64,000 nt of DNA from Actinomycetospora straminea (lineage in GTDB: Bacteria; Actinomycetota; Actinomycetes; Mycobacteriales; Pseudonocardiaceae). Position numbers and translations under genes: made by a program. The number at the start of each line of letters is the position of its first letter. Position 1 is the stretch's first letter. The DNA lies in NCBI RefSeq assembly GCF_028737255.1, contig NZ_JAQZAN010000003.1, forward strand, positions 124,001-188,000. Direction: 5' to 3'. The notes below the pieces were generated by a model. It was not told the origin of the DNA. It did no database searches and worked only from the letters and a program-made list of their open reading frames with translations. Below are positions 1 to 9,819 of the stretch, piece after piece.

Positions 1-162
1 TAGCCCCGACCCCCGACAGTCCCGCCCCGCTGCAGGGGCGGCAACGGGGACCTGGGCGTGGCCGGCCACCGAGATGGGTGGCCGACGCCGTTGGCCCTAC
101 CGCCCCGGCGCCGCATCCTGGCCCGGCGACCGCGCCACGTCGTCACCGCCGGGAGGGAACCG

Positions 163-663
163 ATGAACGCCGCCCTGAGCTTCTACCAGCTGCTGACCAC
201 GGTGAGCTTCACCCTGCTCGGGCTGTGGTTCGTCGTGCTCGGGCTCGACCCGCGGTGGCGTCAGGACCCCACCCGGCACCGGGCGAGCCTGCACACCACC
301 CTGATGTTCTTCCTGCCGGGCGTGATGGGACTCGGCTCGGTCCTCTCCGGGGGCGACGCGCTGTTCTGGCGGCTGTTCTTCGTCGTCGGCGGGCTCGTCG
401 GGCTGGTCGAGGCGGTGGCGTACCTGCGGGCCCCGGCCGACGGGGACCGGGTGCTGCGGCCCCTCGAACCGCTGGTCTACGCCGCGGTCGTGGGCGCCGC
501 GCTCGTGCCCGGGCCGGTCCTCGGACTGGTGCCCCTGCAGGTCGAGGGCCTCGCGACCGGGCTCGTGTTCGTCGGCGGCCTGGCCCGGTTGTGGCTGGCG
601 CTCACCCGCAGCGCGACGCCGGCGCGGCCGGGGATCGGGGCGCCCGTCGGTCGCCCCCGGTAG
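163..663 (+). CDS. small integral membrane protein of unknown function
   Basis: Predicted 166-aa protein. It starts at an ATG preceded by a GGGAGGGA ribosome-binding site 5 nt upstream; an in-frame GTG at 58 lacks such a site. The sequence shows about four hydrophobic segments, near residues 8-27, 45-62, 67-85 and 105-150, separated by short Arg/Asp-rich loops, and ends in a Pro/Arg-rich tail. I recognise no family motif. It stands alone upstream of the MaoC-like gene with a promoter-like gap between them, so nothing in the context suggests a role. Most likely a small polytopic inner-membrane protein. Confidence 0.75.
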   Translation: MNAALSFYQLLTTVSFTLLGLWFVVLGLDPRWRQDPTRHRASLHTTLMFFLPGVMGLGSVLSGGDALFWRLFFVVGGLVGLVEAVAYLRAPADGDRVLRPLEPLVYAAVVGAALVPGPVLGLVPLQVEGLATGLVFVGGLARLWLALTRSATPARPGIGAPVGRPR

Positions 664-748
664 GCACGACGCCGGTCGTGCCCGCGATGTGGGCAGTCCG
701 GCCCGGGCAGATGGGCAGTGCACGCCCTCGGCCCCGACGACCGTCCTC

Positions 749-757
749 CCTAGCGTC
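749..757 (+). promoter_or_regulatory. putative -10 region (CCTAGCGTC) for the MaoC-like gene
   Basis: TAGCGT at 751-756 fits the actinobacterial TANNNT -10 consensus and lies about 50 nt before the start at 803. The same string occurs ahead of the aldolase, phosphoribulokinase and methanol dehydrogenase genes. Three GGGCAG words (near 690, 707 and 714) lie just upstream. No experimental support. Confidence 0.4.
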
Positions 758-802
758 GTCGGTGCCCGGAGGACCCCGGGCCCGACGAGGGAGGTGCCCG
801 AC

Positions 803-1381
803 ATGACGACGCCGAGCAGCGGGGCCGTGCCGCGGGTGGGCCAGCGGGCCGACCGGTCGCGGTTGGTCACCCGCCGCGACATCGAGCTGTTCACCGCGAT
901 CTCCGGCGACCGCAACCCGCTGCACTACGACGACGAGTTCGCCGCGGCGACGCGCTTCGGCGGCATCGTCGTCCAGGGCGGCGTCACCACGGCCGTCCTC
1001 AACGCCGTCGTCGCCGAGGACCTCCCCGGCCCCGGCAGCGTCTTCCTGCAGCTCGACCTGCGCTTCCTCGCCCCCGTCCGCCCCGGCGACGTGATCACCG
1101 GGTCGGTCGAGGTGACGGCCGCGCGCACCGACAAGCCGATCACCGAGCTCGCGGTGCGCGTGACCCGCGGCGACGACGTCGTGGCCGTCGAGGGCACCGC
1201 GGTCTGCTGGACCGCGCGGCCTCAGCCCACCGCGGCGGCCCGGGACGGCGCGACCACCTCGTCGGCGACCCAGCGCGCCACGCCCGCGGGCCAGGGCGCG
1301 GGCAGTCCGAGCACCAGGTGCGAGAACCCGGCCTCGACCGCCGCGGCGGCGGCGTCGCGGGTGGCGCCGGGGTCGTCGTAG
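803..1381 (+). CDS. MaoC-like (hot-dog) dehydratase
   Basis: 192-aa predicted protein with the MaoC/R-hydratase hot-dog fold signature. The hydratase-type motif FTAISGDRNPLHYDDEFA near residues 31-48 carries the catalytic Asp and His, followed by the FGGIVVQGG loop. The family hydrates enoyl-CoA thioesters in fatty-acid or polyketide metabolism; the substrate cannot be deduced here. The start is ATG with GAGGG about 8 nt upstream. The hot-dog domain ends near residue 138. The last ~53 residues (Ala/Ser/Thr-rich) are encoded antisense to the 3' end of the luciferase-like gene, so the tail is probably non-functional read-through. Convergent with the monooxygenase gene. Confidence 0.85.
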   Translation: MTTPSSGAVPRVGQRADRSRLVTRRDIELFTAISGDRNPLHYDDEFAAATRFGGIVVQGGVTTAVLNAVVAEDLPGPGSVFLQLDLRFLAPVRPGDVITGSVEVTAARTDKPITELAVRVTRGDDVVAVEGTAVCWTARPQPTAAARDGATTSSATQRATPAGQGAGSPSTRCENPASTAAAAASRVAPGSS

Positions 1382-2103
1382 GCGACCGGCAGGAAGATCG
1401 AGCGCGTGATCTCCGCGGGGTCCCGGCCGATCTCGGCGCAGTAGCGGTCGAGCAGGGCGCTGCGCTCGACGCAGTCTGCGAGGTCGCCGCCGGGGATGTT
1501 CCAGAGGTCGGCGTGGCGGGCGACCACGCGCAGGGTCGCCGACGCCCGGCCCCCGACGAGGATCGGCGGGCGGGGTCGCTGGAGGGGCTTCGGGTTGCCC
1601 CACGCGCCCGTGACCTGCACGTGCTCGCCGTGGTGGTCGAACGGCGCGTCCTCGGTCCAGATCCGCTCGATGACCGTGCAGGCCTCGTCCAGCGCGGCGA
1701 CCGAGTCGCCGAAGTCGTGGTACGGCAGGCCATGGGCCTCGTACTCGCGGCGTGCCCACGGGACGCTCGGGCGGGAGCCGGCGCCGATGCCGAGGTCGAG
1801 CCGCCCGCCCGAGACGTGGTCGACCGTCGTCGCGATCTTCGCGAGCAGGGCCGGCGGGCGGATGCGGTTGCTCGTCACCATGACGCCGAGGCGCAGCCGG
1901 CGCGTGCGGGCCGCGAGCGCCGAGAGCAGCGTCCAGCCCTCGAGGATCGGGCCGTCCGGGTCGCCGCCGATGGGCAGCAGGTGGTCGAACAGCCACGCGT
2001 GCTCGATCTCGGGGACCTCGTCGGCCTCCTCCCACACGCGCAGCACGTCGGCGTACCCGACCTGCTGCGGCGCGGTCATGATGCCGAAGCTCGTCGCGGT
2101 CAC
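1222..2103 (-). CDS. luciferase-like (LLM-class) monooxygenase, probably F420-dependent
   Basis: 293-aa predicted protein of the bacterial luciferase-like/F420-dependent oxidoreductase superfamily. Visible features are AWLFDHLLPIGGD near the N-terminus, RLRLGVMVTSN, the family hallmark GGRLDLGIGAGSR, and the LQRPRPPILVGG segment before the second half of the TIM barrel. Members use F420 or FMN to oxidise or reduce diverse small molecules; the substrate is unknown. I chose the GTG at 2103 because GGGGAG lies 6 nt upstream; an upstream start at 2178 would run through the operator region. It is divergent from a TetR-family gene across two palindromes, so it is the likely target of that repressor. 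Confidence 0.87.
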   Translation of the reverse strand: MTATSFGIMTAPQQVGYADVLRVWEEADEVPEIEHAWLFDHLLPIGGDPDGPILEGWTLLSALAARTRRLRLGVMVTSNRIRPPALLAKIATTVDHVSGGRLDLGIGAGSRPSVPWARREYEAHGLPYHDFGDSVAALDEACTVIERIWTEDAPFDHHGEHVQVTGAWGNPKPLQRPRPPILVGGRASATLRVVARHADLWNIPGGDLADCVERSALLDRYCAEIGRDPAEITRSIFLPVAYDDPGATRDAAAAAVEAGFSHLVLGLPAPWPAGVARWVADEVVAPSRAAAVG

Positions 2104-2147
2104 GGCCGTCTCCCCTCGCCGGTGCGCGCCGTCTACCCTGACGAGAC

Positions 2148-2186
2148 GGAACGCGGTTCCACCAACGTTACGGAACAACGTTCCGT
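2148..2186. promoter_or_regulatory. paired palindromic operators for the adjacent TetR regulator
   Basis: Two copies of GGAACNNNGTTCC lie at 2148-2160 and 2172-2184, with centres 24 bp apart. The second extends to a perfect ACGGAAC-AAC-GTTCCGT (2170-2186). They fill the gap between the divergent monooxygenase and TetR genes. Two half-helix-phased palindromes between a TetR gene and its neighbour are the usual autoregulatory arrangement; binding itself is inferred. Confidence 0.65.
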
Positions 2187-2207
2187 TTGTCGACGACGGG
2201 GACGGGG

Positions 2208-2780
2208 ATGACCGAGGGGACGGGGCGCGCGCCGCGGCGCCGGGCCGACGCGCGGCGCAACGAGAGCGCGCTGCTCGACGCGGCGGCGGCGGTGTTCGTC
2301 GCGTCCGGGGTCGAGGCGCCGGTGCGCGACATCGCCGCGAAGGCCGGCGTCGGCGTCGGCACGGTCTACCGCCACTTCCCGACGCGCGCGGACCTCGTCG
2401 TCGCGGTCTACCGCCACCAGGTCGAGGCGTGCGCCGTCGCCGGCGAGCAGGCCCTCGAGCACACCGACAGCCCGTTCGAGGCCCTGCGGGGCTGGATCGA
2501 CGTGTTCGTCGACTTCCTCGTCACCAAGCACGGCCTGGCGGGCGCGCTGCAGTCCGACGACCCGCAGTTCCAGGTGCTGCACGCGTACTTCCTCGACCGC
2601 CTCCTGCCCGTCGGTACCCGGCTGCTCGAGGCCGGGGTGGCCGCGGGCGAGGTGCGCGACGACGTCAGCGCGATGGAGCTGATGCGCGGGGTCGGCGGGC
2701 TGTGCATCGGCCCGGCCGACGACCGCTACGACGTGCGGCACACCGTCGGGGTGTTCCTCGACGGGATGCGCGCCCCCTAG
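2208..2780 (+). CDS. TetR/AcrR-family transcriptional regulator
   Basis: 190-aa predicted repressor. Residues ~16-60 form a TetR helix-turn-helix: LLDAAAAVFVASG, then VRDIAAKAGVGVGTVYRHFPTRADL with the conserved Y-x-HFP recognition-helix end. The C-terminal ligand-binding half is unspecific but resembles repressors with an SbtR-type domain (LRGWIDVFVDFL). ATG at 2208 is preferred over a TTG at 2187, which lies inside the operator; GGGGACGGGG precedes it. It is divergent from the luciferase-like monooxygenase with two palindromes between them, so it probably represses both genes and responds to a substrate of that enzyme. Its stop overlaps the convergent XPB helicase gene by 4 nt. Confidence 0.88.
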   Translation: MTEGTGRAPRRRADARRNESALLDAAAAVFVASGVEAPVRDIAAKAGVGVGTVYRHFPTRADLVVAVYRHQVEACAVAGEQALEHTDSPFEALRGWIDVFVDFLVTKHGLAGALQSDDPQFQVLHAYFLDRLLPVGTRLLEAGVAAGEVRDDVSAMELMRGVGGLCIGPADDRYDVRHTVGVFLDGMRAP

Positions 2781-4489
2781 CTCTGCGGGTCCCGGCGCTC
2801 CGACTCCGGCTCGCCCTCGGTCTCGGTGCCCGGGATCGCCGGGCCGAGCAGGTCGTCGGCGTCGACGATGCGGTACGCGTAGCCCTGCTCGGCGAGGAAG
2901 CGCTGGCGGTGGGCGGCGTACTCGGCGTCGATCGAGTCGCGCGCGACCACCGAGTAGAAGTGCGCCTGCCGGCCGTCGCCCTTGGGGCGCAGGAGCCGGC
3001 CGAGGCGCTGGGCCTCCTCCTGGCGCGACCCGAACGTCCCCGACACCTGCACGGCGACCGACGCCTCGGGCAGGTCGATGGAGAAGTTCGCGACCTTCGA
3101 CACGACCAGCACCGGGATCTCGCCCCGACGGAACCGGTCGAACAGGACCTCGCGCTCCTTGTTCTTCGTCGAGCCCTGGATCACCGGGGCGTCGAGGGCC
3201 ACGCCGAGCTCGTCGAGCTGGTCGAGGTAGGCGCCGATGACCAGCGCAGGCTCGCCGCGGTGGCGCTCGAGGATGCTCTTCACCACCGGGATCTTGGTGT
3301 TGGCGCAGGCGCAGAGTCGGTAGCGCTCGTCGGCCTCGGCGGTGGCGTAGATGATCCGCTCGTTGTCGGTCATGGTCACGCGGACCTCGACGCAGTCGGC
3401 GGGCGCCACCCAGCCCTGCGACTCGATGTCGCGCCACGGGGCGTCGTAGCGCTTCGGGCCGATGAGCGAGAACACGTCGCCCTCGCGGCCGTCCTCGCGC
3501 ACGAGCGTGGCGGTGAGGCCGAGGCGACGGCGCGACTGCAGGTCCGAGGTCATGCGGAACACCGGCGCGGGCAGCAGGTGGACCTCGTCGTAGATGATCA
3601 GGCCCCAGTCGCGGGTGTCGAAGAGCTCGAGCGCGCGGTACTCGCCCTTCGACTTGCGGGTCATCACCTGGTAGGTCGCGATGGTGACCGGGCGGATCTC
3701 CTTGCGCTCGCCCGAGTACTCGCCGATCTCGTCCTCGGTCAGCGACGTGCGCGCGACGAGCTCGCGCTTCCACTGCCGGCCAGCGACGGTGTTGGTGACG
3801 AGGATGAGCGTCGTGGCCCCGGCCTTCGCCATCGCCGCCGCGCCGACCAGGGTCTTGCCGGCCCCGCAGGGCAGGACGACGACGCCCGAGCCGCCGTGCC
3901 AGAAGCCCTCGACGGCGTCGGCCTGGTAGTCGCGCAGCTCCCAGTCGTCCTGGACCAGCGAGATGGGGTGCGCCTCGCCGTCGACGTAGCCCGCGAGGTC
4001 CTCGGCCGGCCAGCCGACCTTGAGCAGCGCCTGCTTGAGCCGTCCGCGCTCGGACGGGTGCACCGTCACGGTGTCGTCGTCGATGCGGTCGCCCAGCATC
4101 GGGGCGATCTTCTTGTTGCGCAGGACCTCCTCGAGGACCGCGCGGTCGTTCGACAGCATGACCAGGCCGTGGACCGGCGAGTTGGTCAGCTGGAGGCGCC
4201 CGTAGCGGCCCATGGTGTCGACGACGTCGACGAGCAGGGCCTGGGGCACGGCGTAGCGGGAGTACTGGACGAGCGCGTCGACGACCTGCTCCGCGTCGTG
4301 ACCCGCGGCGCGGGCGTTCCACAGCGCCAGCGGCGTCACACGGTAGGTGTGGACGTGCTCGGGCGCGCGCTCCAGCTCGGCGAACGGCGCGATCGCCTGC
4401 CGAGCGGCGGGCGCGGCCTCGTGGTCGACCTCGAGCAGCAAGGTCTTGTCGGACTGGACGATGAGCGGTCCGTTGCCGGGCTGACTCAA
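2777..4489 (-). CDS. DNA repair helicase XPB (superfamily 2)
   Basis: 570-aa actinobacterial XPB/Ercc3-like 3'-5' DNA helicase, very similar in layout to the mycobacterial protein. An N-terminal damage-recognition-like region begins PLIVQSDKTLLLEVDHEAA. It is followed by the Q-motif region WELRDYQADAVEGFW, Walker A LPCGAGKT, the DEVH box IIYDEVHLLP, motif III LGLTATL, and motifs V-VI with QEEAQRLGRLLRPK. I chose the TTG at 4489 because GGAGG lies 8 nt upstream and because the family begins just before PLIVQSD; upstream ATGs at 4606 and 4636 would add an unusual basic leader. XPB unwinds or anneals DNA in repair. Its usual partner, the helicase-associated protein at 12.8-15.2 kb, is separated from it here by about 8 kb. 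Confidence 0.95.
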   Translation of the reverse strand: MSQPGNGPLIVQSDKTLLLEVDHEAAPAARQAIAPFAELERAPEHVHTYRVTPLALWNARAAGHDAEQVVDALVQYSRYAVPQALLVDVVDTMGRYGRLQLTNSPVHGLVMLSNDRAVLEEVLRNKKIAPMLGDRIDDDTVTVHPSERGRLKQALLKVGWPAEDLAGYVDGEAHPISLVQDDWELRDYQADAVEGFWHGGSGVVVLPCGAGKTLVGAAAMAKAGATTLILVTNTVAGRQWKRELVARTSLTEDEIGEYSGERKEIRPVTIATYQVMTRKSKGEYRALELFDTRDWGLIIYDEVHLLPAPVFRMTSDLQSRRRLGLTATLVREDGREGDVFSLIGPKRYDAPWRDIESQGWVAPADCVEVRVTMTDNERIIYATAEADERYRLCACANTKIPVVKSILERHRGEPALVIGAYLDQLDELGVALDAPVIQGSTKNKEREVLFDRFRRGEIPVLVVSKVANFSIDLPEASVAVQVSGTFGSRQEEAQRLGRLLRPKGDGRQAHFYSVVARDSIDAEYAAHRQRFLAEQGYAYRIVDADDLLGPAIPGTETEGEPESERRDPQS

Positions 4490-5004
4490 CCTCTCGACCT
4501 CCGGGCACGTGGACGGGTGGTCCGTCCCATTGTCCTCCGGGACACCGACAGGCCGTCGGGCGGAGCAGGGACACCGCTCGGGGAGCGCTGTGGAACGGCC
4601 GGTCATTCCCTGGGGCGCGACCGTTACAGTGGCCATGCCCTACCCACCCACGCTCGAGCCCGCCCTCGAGGAGTGACCACCGACCCGATGGGCTGACGGC
4701 GCCGCGCACGTCGGCGTCCCGGCCCGCCTGTTGCGTGGTCCCCGCGCGGCCCCGCCGCCCGTGGACCCCGCACCGACCGCCCTGGACGCCTGACCACGCT
4801 GATGCGCTCGCCCGCCCTGCTCCCCGTCCGTTGTGCCGACGTGTCACCACGCGGCCGCACGGTGTCACCCACGTGCCACCCCGCGCGGCGGTCGGAGCGC
4901 ACCATAGCCCATCGCTCGTCACCCAGCGTCGACCAGGGACGCGTTCGGCGTGGGGGCGCGCCGGGCGACCTCCGACCGACCGGCGGAACCGGGAGGACCC
5001 GTCC
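4490..5004. other. 515-bp divergent intergenic region
   Basis: Holds no convincing gene. It must contain the promoters of the helicase (minus) and of the conservon operon (plus). Visible items are a CTCGAG...CTCGAG inverted repeat near 4652-4668, two GTGTCACC words near 4848 and 4862, and the GGGAGG ribosome-binding site at 4991 for the sensor kinase. A 13-codon reading frame starting at 4636 has no homology I can recognise. Confidence 0.5.
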
Positions 5005-8000
5005 GTGACCACCCACGAACGAGCACCCGAGCGCACGCCGGTGCGGTACCACGACCCGCACGACGGCCGCCCCGGCGACGACCGCGCCGGCGGCGACTGG
5101 ACCGAACGCCTGGCGCTGCGCAACTGGAGCCTGCCGGTCAAGCTCGCGGCGGTCCTGCTGGTGCCGACGCTGTTCGTGCTGACGCTCGGCGTGCTGCGGA
5201 TCGTCGAGGAGACGCGCGAGGCGGCGGCGTACGACAACGTGCAGCAGGCGGTGGCCCTCGAGGACAGCACCGCGCAGGTCCTGGGTGACCTCGCCGACGA
5301 GCGCTCGGCCGCCGCGGTCTACGTCGCGGCCAACCGGGCGGGCGGCTCCGGACCGGTCGAGGAGCGCATCGCGGCGACGACCGAGGCCGTCTCGCAGCTG
5401 CGCCGCGCGGCCGGGTCGGCCGACTCGCTCGACCAGCAGACGCGCACGGCCCTCGACCAGGCCGACGCCGAGTTCGAGCAGCTCGACCAGCTGCGCGACG
5501 ACGTCATCGACGGTCGGACCGACGCCGCCGGCGCGATCGCGCGCTACACCGAGACCATCGACAGCGTCGAGATCTTCGACCGCTCGCTCTCGCGCGAGGC
5601 CGCCGACCCGAGCGTCGCGGGCCTCGCGTCCGGGCTCTACTCGCTCTCGGTGGTGCGCGAGGAGGACGCCTACGTCCAGGCCGTCGTCGCCGCCGGGATC
5701 GCCGCGGGCCGCATCGACGCCCCTTCGATCGACCAGGCGCGCAACGCGACGCTGCGCCGCTCGATCGCCGTCGACGACTTCCGCTCGGCGATCGGCACCG
5801 ACAACGCCGCGCTCGCCGACGCCGTCGTCGGGCCGGACGTGAACAACCGCGACCTGCTCGCCCAGGTGGTCCTCGGCCGCGGCGCCGCGGGCCTCCCGCT
5901 GCAGGTCGCGGGGCCGGACTGGGAGCGCGCGTCGGCCGCCGTCGAGGACCGCGACGCCGCGACCGCCGAGCAGCTGCGCGGCCAGCTCCAGGAGCAGGCC
6001 GGCTCGCTGCAGGCCACCGCGCGGAGCAACGCCGGCATCTCGTCGGTGGTCCTGCTGCTCGCGCTGATGGCCGGTGCGGCCGTGGTCTTCTTCGTCACCC
6101 GCTCGCTGCTGCGCCCGCTGCGCCTGCTGCGCCGCACCGCGCTCGACGTGGCCGAGCGGCGCCTCCCGCAGGCGGTGCGCAGCCTGCGCGAGGGCGAGAC
6201 GCCCGACACCACGATCGTCCCCACGCCGATCACCACGCGCGAGGAGATCGGGCAGGTCGCGCGGGCGTTCGACCAGGTCCACGAGCAGGCGGTCCGCCTG
6301 GCCGCCGAGCAGGCGGGCCTGCGCTCCGCGTTCAACTCGATCTTCGTGAACCTGTCGCGGCGCTCGCAGGCGCTGGTCGAGCGCCAGCTGCGCCTCATCG
6401 AGCAGCTGGAGAACTCCGAGGAGGACCCGGAGGCGCTCTCCAACCTCTTCCAGCTCGACCACCTCGCGACGCGCATGCGCCGCAACTCCGAGAACCTGCT
6501 GGTCCTCTCGGGCACCGACCTCTCGCGCCGCGGCAGCCGCCCGGTGCCGCTGGTGGACGTGCTGCGCGCCGCGGCGTCGGAGGTCGAGCAGTACCAGCGC
6601 ATCGACCTCGCCCAGCTCCCGCAGGCCCAGCTGCTCGGCCGCACCGCGAGCGACGTCGTGCACCTGGTGGCCGAGCTCCTCGAGAACGCCACCACGTTCT
6701 CCGCCCCCGACACCCGCGTGCGGGTGCAGGCGACGCAGAACAGCGACGGCTCGGTGCTCGTCGAGATCCTCGACTCGGGTGTCGGCATGAGCGAGGAGGA
6801 CCTGCACGAGGCCAACGTCCGCCTCGACTCGCCGCCGACCGTCGACGTCTCCGCGTCCCGCCGCATGGGCCTGTTCGTGGTCGGCCGCCTGGCCACGCGC
6901 CACGGGATCACCGTCGAGCTCCGCAACCGCGAGGACGGGGGCGTCGCCGCGACGGCGCTCGTACCCGCCTCCGCGGTGCTCGCGGTCGTCGAGCAGGGCG
7001 CGCCGGCGGTCGGTGTCGGCGCGGCCGTGCGCGGCGGCGACGGTGCCGTGGGCGCCGGCGCGGTGCCCGAGCAGGCGCGGGGCGGCGCCACCGGCCTGCC
7101 CCAGCGCACCCGGCGCGCGCCCGGCACGCCGAGCTCGTACTTCTCGCCCGCCCAGGAACAGGGTCGGCCCGCGCCCGACGGCAGCCCCAACCGCGGCACG
7201 AACGGCAGCCCGAACGGGTCGCCGGACCAGCGCCCGGTCCTGCCGCGCCGCGGCGCCGCGACCGGCGCGCCGGGGACCAACGGGCACACCCACGACCACC
7301 CGAACGGCGCCGGGCCGGGTGGACCCGGAGGTCCGGGTGGCCCGGCGGGTCCGGGTGGTCCCGGGCGTCGGCCCGCTCCGGCCGAGCCGGGGCCCGCCCA
7401 GCGCCCGGAACGGGAGCCCGCCGACGCCACGGTGGAGGAGCAGGAGGCGGTCGCCGAGGGTGCACCGGTCGACGGCGCGGTCGAGGAGCACCGCGGCGCC
7501 GCGCCCGAGCAGGTGGCGCAGCAGTCCTCCGAGCAGACCGAGCAGCCCGGCGACGCCCAGGAGGGCGGCCGGCACGGGTTCGTCGGCGGCGCGGCGGCCG
7601 CGGCCGGCGGTGCCGCCGCCCTGATCGGTGCGGCGGCCGCGCGCCGGCGCAGCCGACGGTCCGAGGAGCCCGGTCCCGCCGACGCGGAGGGGCCCGCGCA
7701 CGACGACGAGGCCGCGGTCGAGGCGTCCGACGGTCACGAGGCCGACGCGGACGTCACGGAGCAGCCCGACGAGGCCGACGACCGGGGACGCCGTTCCGCC
7801 GGGGCGCCGTACGGCCCGACGCCCGGTGCCCGGCACGGCCCGCTGCCGGGACGCCCCGGCCAGCCCGGCGGCCCGGGTGGTCCCGGGGCACCGACGGGTC
7901 CCGGCGGCTACGGCAGCGGTGGCGGCACCGGCACCCCGGGGCCCGCGGGGCCCGCGGGCCCCGCCGGTCCCGTGTGGGGCCCGTCGCCCGGCGGTCCGGG

Positions 8001-9819
8001 TCAGCCCGGCGGTCCGGGTGGGCCCGGGGGCCCGCCGCTCGGCTGGCGTGGCGGCCCGCCCGGACGCGGCCCCGGTGGTCCCGGCAGCTCCGGTGGTCCC
8101 GGCGGCCCTGCTGGCCCTGGTGGCCCGAACGGTCCGTACGGCCCGCCGCGCCGGCCCGCCGCCGGGCCGCCCATGTGGAACGGCGCGCCGGTCGTGCCCC
8201 CGCCCGGTCCCACGCCGACCGACGAGGAGCAGGCCGACGCGGTCCCGGCGGACGAGGTCGTCGCTGACGAAGGCCCGGTCGAGGAGTCGCCCGAGGTCTT
8301 CGTGGACGAGGACCCCGAGGTCGAGGCGCTCGTCGACGACCGCACCGCGTTCGCCGTGCCCGAGACGCCGGCGGCCGGGGACGCCCCCGGTGCCGGTGGC
8401 GGGACCGGCGAGGAGACCGAGGGCGCGGACGCGGCGGCGGAGGGCCTGCCCTCCCGCATGCCGAGCCGGCGGGGCACGTTCCCGCTGCGCCCGCGCGTCG
8501 TGCAGACGCAGCGGCGACCGGGACTGGGTCCGGACACGCCGCACCCGGGGACCCCGGTGCCTCCGGCGTCCGACGGGCCGGCCGACGCCGAGCCCGAGGT
8601 CGCGGGCGCCGACGCCCCCGCGGCTGACACCTCCCCGGCCACCGCGGCCGACGCCGCCGACGCCGCCGACGCCACCGCCGCGCCGGAGGCCCCCGAGGCG
8701 CCGGCCGGACCCGAGCCGCTGCCGCGGCGCCGGGCCCCGGGCGCGCCCACGGGCGACCAGGACGCCGAGGACACGGGCCGCGGGCCCGGCGCCCCGGACG
8801 AGGCCGAGGAGGCGGCGCCGGGCGAGCCCCGCGGCATCCGTCCCTCCGGCCGACGGCTCCCGCCCAGCGGCGCGCCGTTCTCGCCCGGCATGGCACCGCG
8901 GCTGCGGCCGCGCCGCCCGGCGGGCGAGCCGACCGAGGAACGCGAGCCCGCGGAGTCGTTCGCCCAGGACCCGACCCAGGAGTCGACCCCGGAGCCGCCG
9001 GCACCGGAGGCGGCGGCGTCGGCCGAGGGCGCGGCCCCGTCCGCACCGTTCGACCCCTCCTCGCCGGCCGGCCCGGCCGCCCCGTACCCGGCCCGGAGCC
9101 AGGGGCCGGCACCGACCGAGCAGCCACCGGCCCCGCGCGGTGCCGGGTCGGGCCCGGCCGGCACCGACCCCGGCGCGCCCGTCCCCGGCGGCGGCCCGCT
9201 CCCGTCGCGGGCGCGGCGTCCGCAGGGCCCGGACGGCCCCCCGGCGCCGTTCGGTCCGCCGTCGGCGATGCCGGCCGGACCGGACCGCCTCTTCGACCCG
9301 ACCCCGTCGGGCGAGGGCAACGGCCGCCCGCGCAACGGTGGCCGCACCCCCGGCCGGGCGGTCCCGGAGCGCCTGGCCGGGCGGGCGGGGGCCCCGCAGC
9401 GGGAGCGGACGCCGATCTACGACGAGGTCGCGTCCGCGTGGTTCCGCGAGGCACCGCCGTCCGCGGGGCCCGACGAGGCCGAGTGGGCCTCGACGTCCGG
9501 CGACGAGGGATGGCGGGCGGCCGCGGCCACCGCCGACGCCCTCGACGCCGGGGTGAGCGCGGATGGCACGACCGAGGCCGGTCTGCCGCGGCGCCGTCCG
9601 AAGGCCCAGCTCGTGCCCGGGGCTGCGCGCTCCGGGGGCGGGGCGCCCGGTGACGGTCCCGCACCCGCGGGTCCGCGTCGCAGCGCCGACGCGATCCGCG
9701 GCCGACTGGCGAGCTATCAGCGAGGTGTGGCCGACGGGCGGACGACTCGTGCGGCCCGACCCGCCGAGACCGAGGGCGAGCCGCCGGCGGCGCGTCCCGG
9801 GGACGAGGAGGAGCAGTGA
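5005..9819 (+). CDS. conservon sensor histidine kinase (CvnA-like) with nitrate/nitrite-sensing-type domain and giant disordered tail
   Basis: 1604-aa predicted membrane protein and first gene of a conservon. TM1 lies near residues 44-66, followed by an extracellular NIT-type helical domain (~75-340), TM2 (~346-368), HAMP (~368-430), and a phosphoacceptor-like helix containing [14 protein letters not shown] (~483). The HATPase domain (~545-660) has the N box [16 protein letters not shown] and G box [14 protein letters not shown] at 5005 follows GGGAGG by 8 nt. Conservon kinases act with a roadblock protein, a DUF742 protein and a GTPase as a membrane G-protein-like switch. Residues ~665-1604 are low complexity: collagen-like Gly-Pro-Gly repeats, acidic Ala/Glu stretches and basic Pro/Arg segments, with a hydrophobic Ala/Gly patch near 855-880. 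That tail is far longer than in most homologues. Confidence 0.9.
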   Translation: MTTHERAPERTPVRYHDPHDGRPGDDRAGGDWTERLALRNWSLPVKLAAVLLVPTLFVLTLGVLRIVEETREAAAYDNVQQAVALEDSTAQVLGDLADERSAAAVYVAANRAGGSGPVEERIAATTEAVSQLRRAAGSADSLDQQTRTALDQADAEFEQLDQLRDDVIDGRTDAAGAIARYTETIDSVEIFDRSLSREAADPSVAGLASGLYSLSVVREEDAYVQAVVAAGIAAGRIDAPSIDQARNATLRRSIAVDDFRSAIGTDNAALADAVVGPDVNNRDLLAQVVLGRGAAGLPLQVAGPDWERASAAVEDRDAATAEQLRGQLQEQAGSLQATARSNAGISSVVLLLALMAGAAVVFFVTRSLLRPLRLLRRTALDVAERRLPQAVRSLREGETPDTTIVPTPITTREEIGQVARAFDQVHEQAVRLAAEQAGLRSAFNSIFVNLSRRSQALVERQLRLIEQLENSEEDPEALSNLFQLDHLATRMRRNSENLLVLSGTDLSRRGSRPVPLVDVLRAAASEVEQYQRIDLAQLPQAQLLGRTASDVVHLVAELLENATTFSAPDTRVRVQATQNSDGSVLVEILDSGVGMSEEDLHEANVRLDSPPTVDVSASRRMGLFVVGRLATRHGITVELRNREDGGVAATALVPASAVLAVVEQGAPAVGVGAAVRGGDGAVGAGAVPEQARGGATGLPQRTRRAPGTPSSYFSPAQEQGRPAPDGSPNRGTNGSPNGSPDQRPVLPRRGAATGAPGTNGHTHDHPNGAGPGGPGGPGGPAGPGGPGRRPAPAEPGPAQRPEREPADATVEEQEAVAEGAPVDGAVEEHRGAAPEQVAQQSSEQTEQPGDAQEGGRHGFVGGAAAAAGGAAALIGAAAARRRSRRSEEPGPADAEGPAHDDEAAVEASDGHEADADVTEQPDEADDRGRRSAGAPYGPTPGARHGPLPGRPGQPGGPGGPGAPTGPGGYGSGGGTGTPGPAGPAGPAGPVWGPSPGGPGQPGGPGGPGGPPLGWRGGPPGRGPGGPGSSGGPGGPAGPGGPNGPYGPPRRPAAGPPMWNGAPVVPPPGPTPTDEEQADAVPADEVVADEGPVEESPEVFVDEDPEVEALVDDRTAFAVPETPAAGDAPGAGGGTGEETEGADAAAEGLPSRMPSRRGTFPLRPRVVQTQRRPGLGPDTPHPGTPVPPASDGPADAEPEVAGADAPAADTSPATAADAADAADATAAPEAPEAPAGPEPLPRRRAPGAPTGDQDAEDTGRGPGAPDEAEEAAPGEPRGIRPSGRRLPPSGAPFSPGMAPRLRPRRPAGEPTEEREPAESFAQDPTQESTPEPPAPEAAASAEGAAPSAPFDPSSPAGPAAPYPARSQGPAPTEQPPAPRGAGSGPAGTDPGAPVPGGGPLPSRARRPQGPDGPPAPFGPPSAMPAGPDRLFDPTPSGEGNGRPRNGGRTPGRAVPERLAGRAGAPQRERTPIYDEVASAWFREAPPSAGPDEAEWASTSGDEGWRAAAATADALDAGVSADGTTEAGLPRRRPKAQLVPGAARSGGGAPGDGPAPAGPRRSADAIRGRLASYQRGVADGRTTRAARPAETEGEPPAARPGDEEEQ

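Noticed and set aside
4636-4677. 13-codon reading frame MPYPPTLEPALEE
   Set aside because: No ribosome-binding site, no recognisable family, and it overlaps the divergent promoter region.
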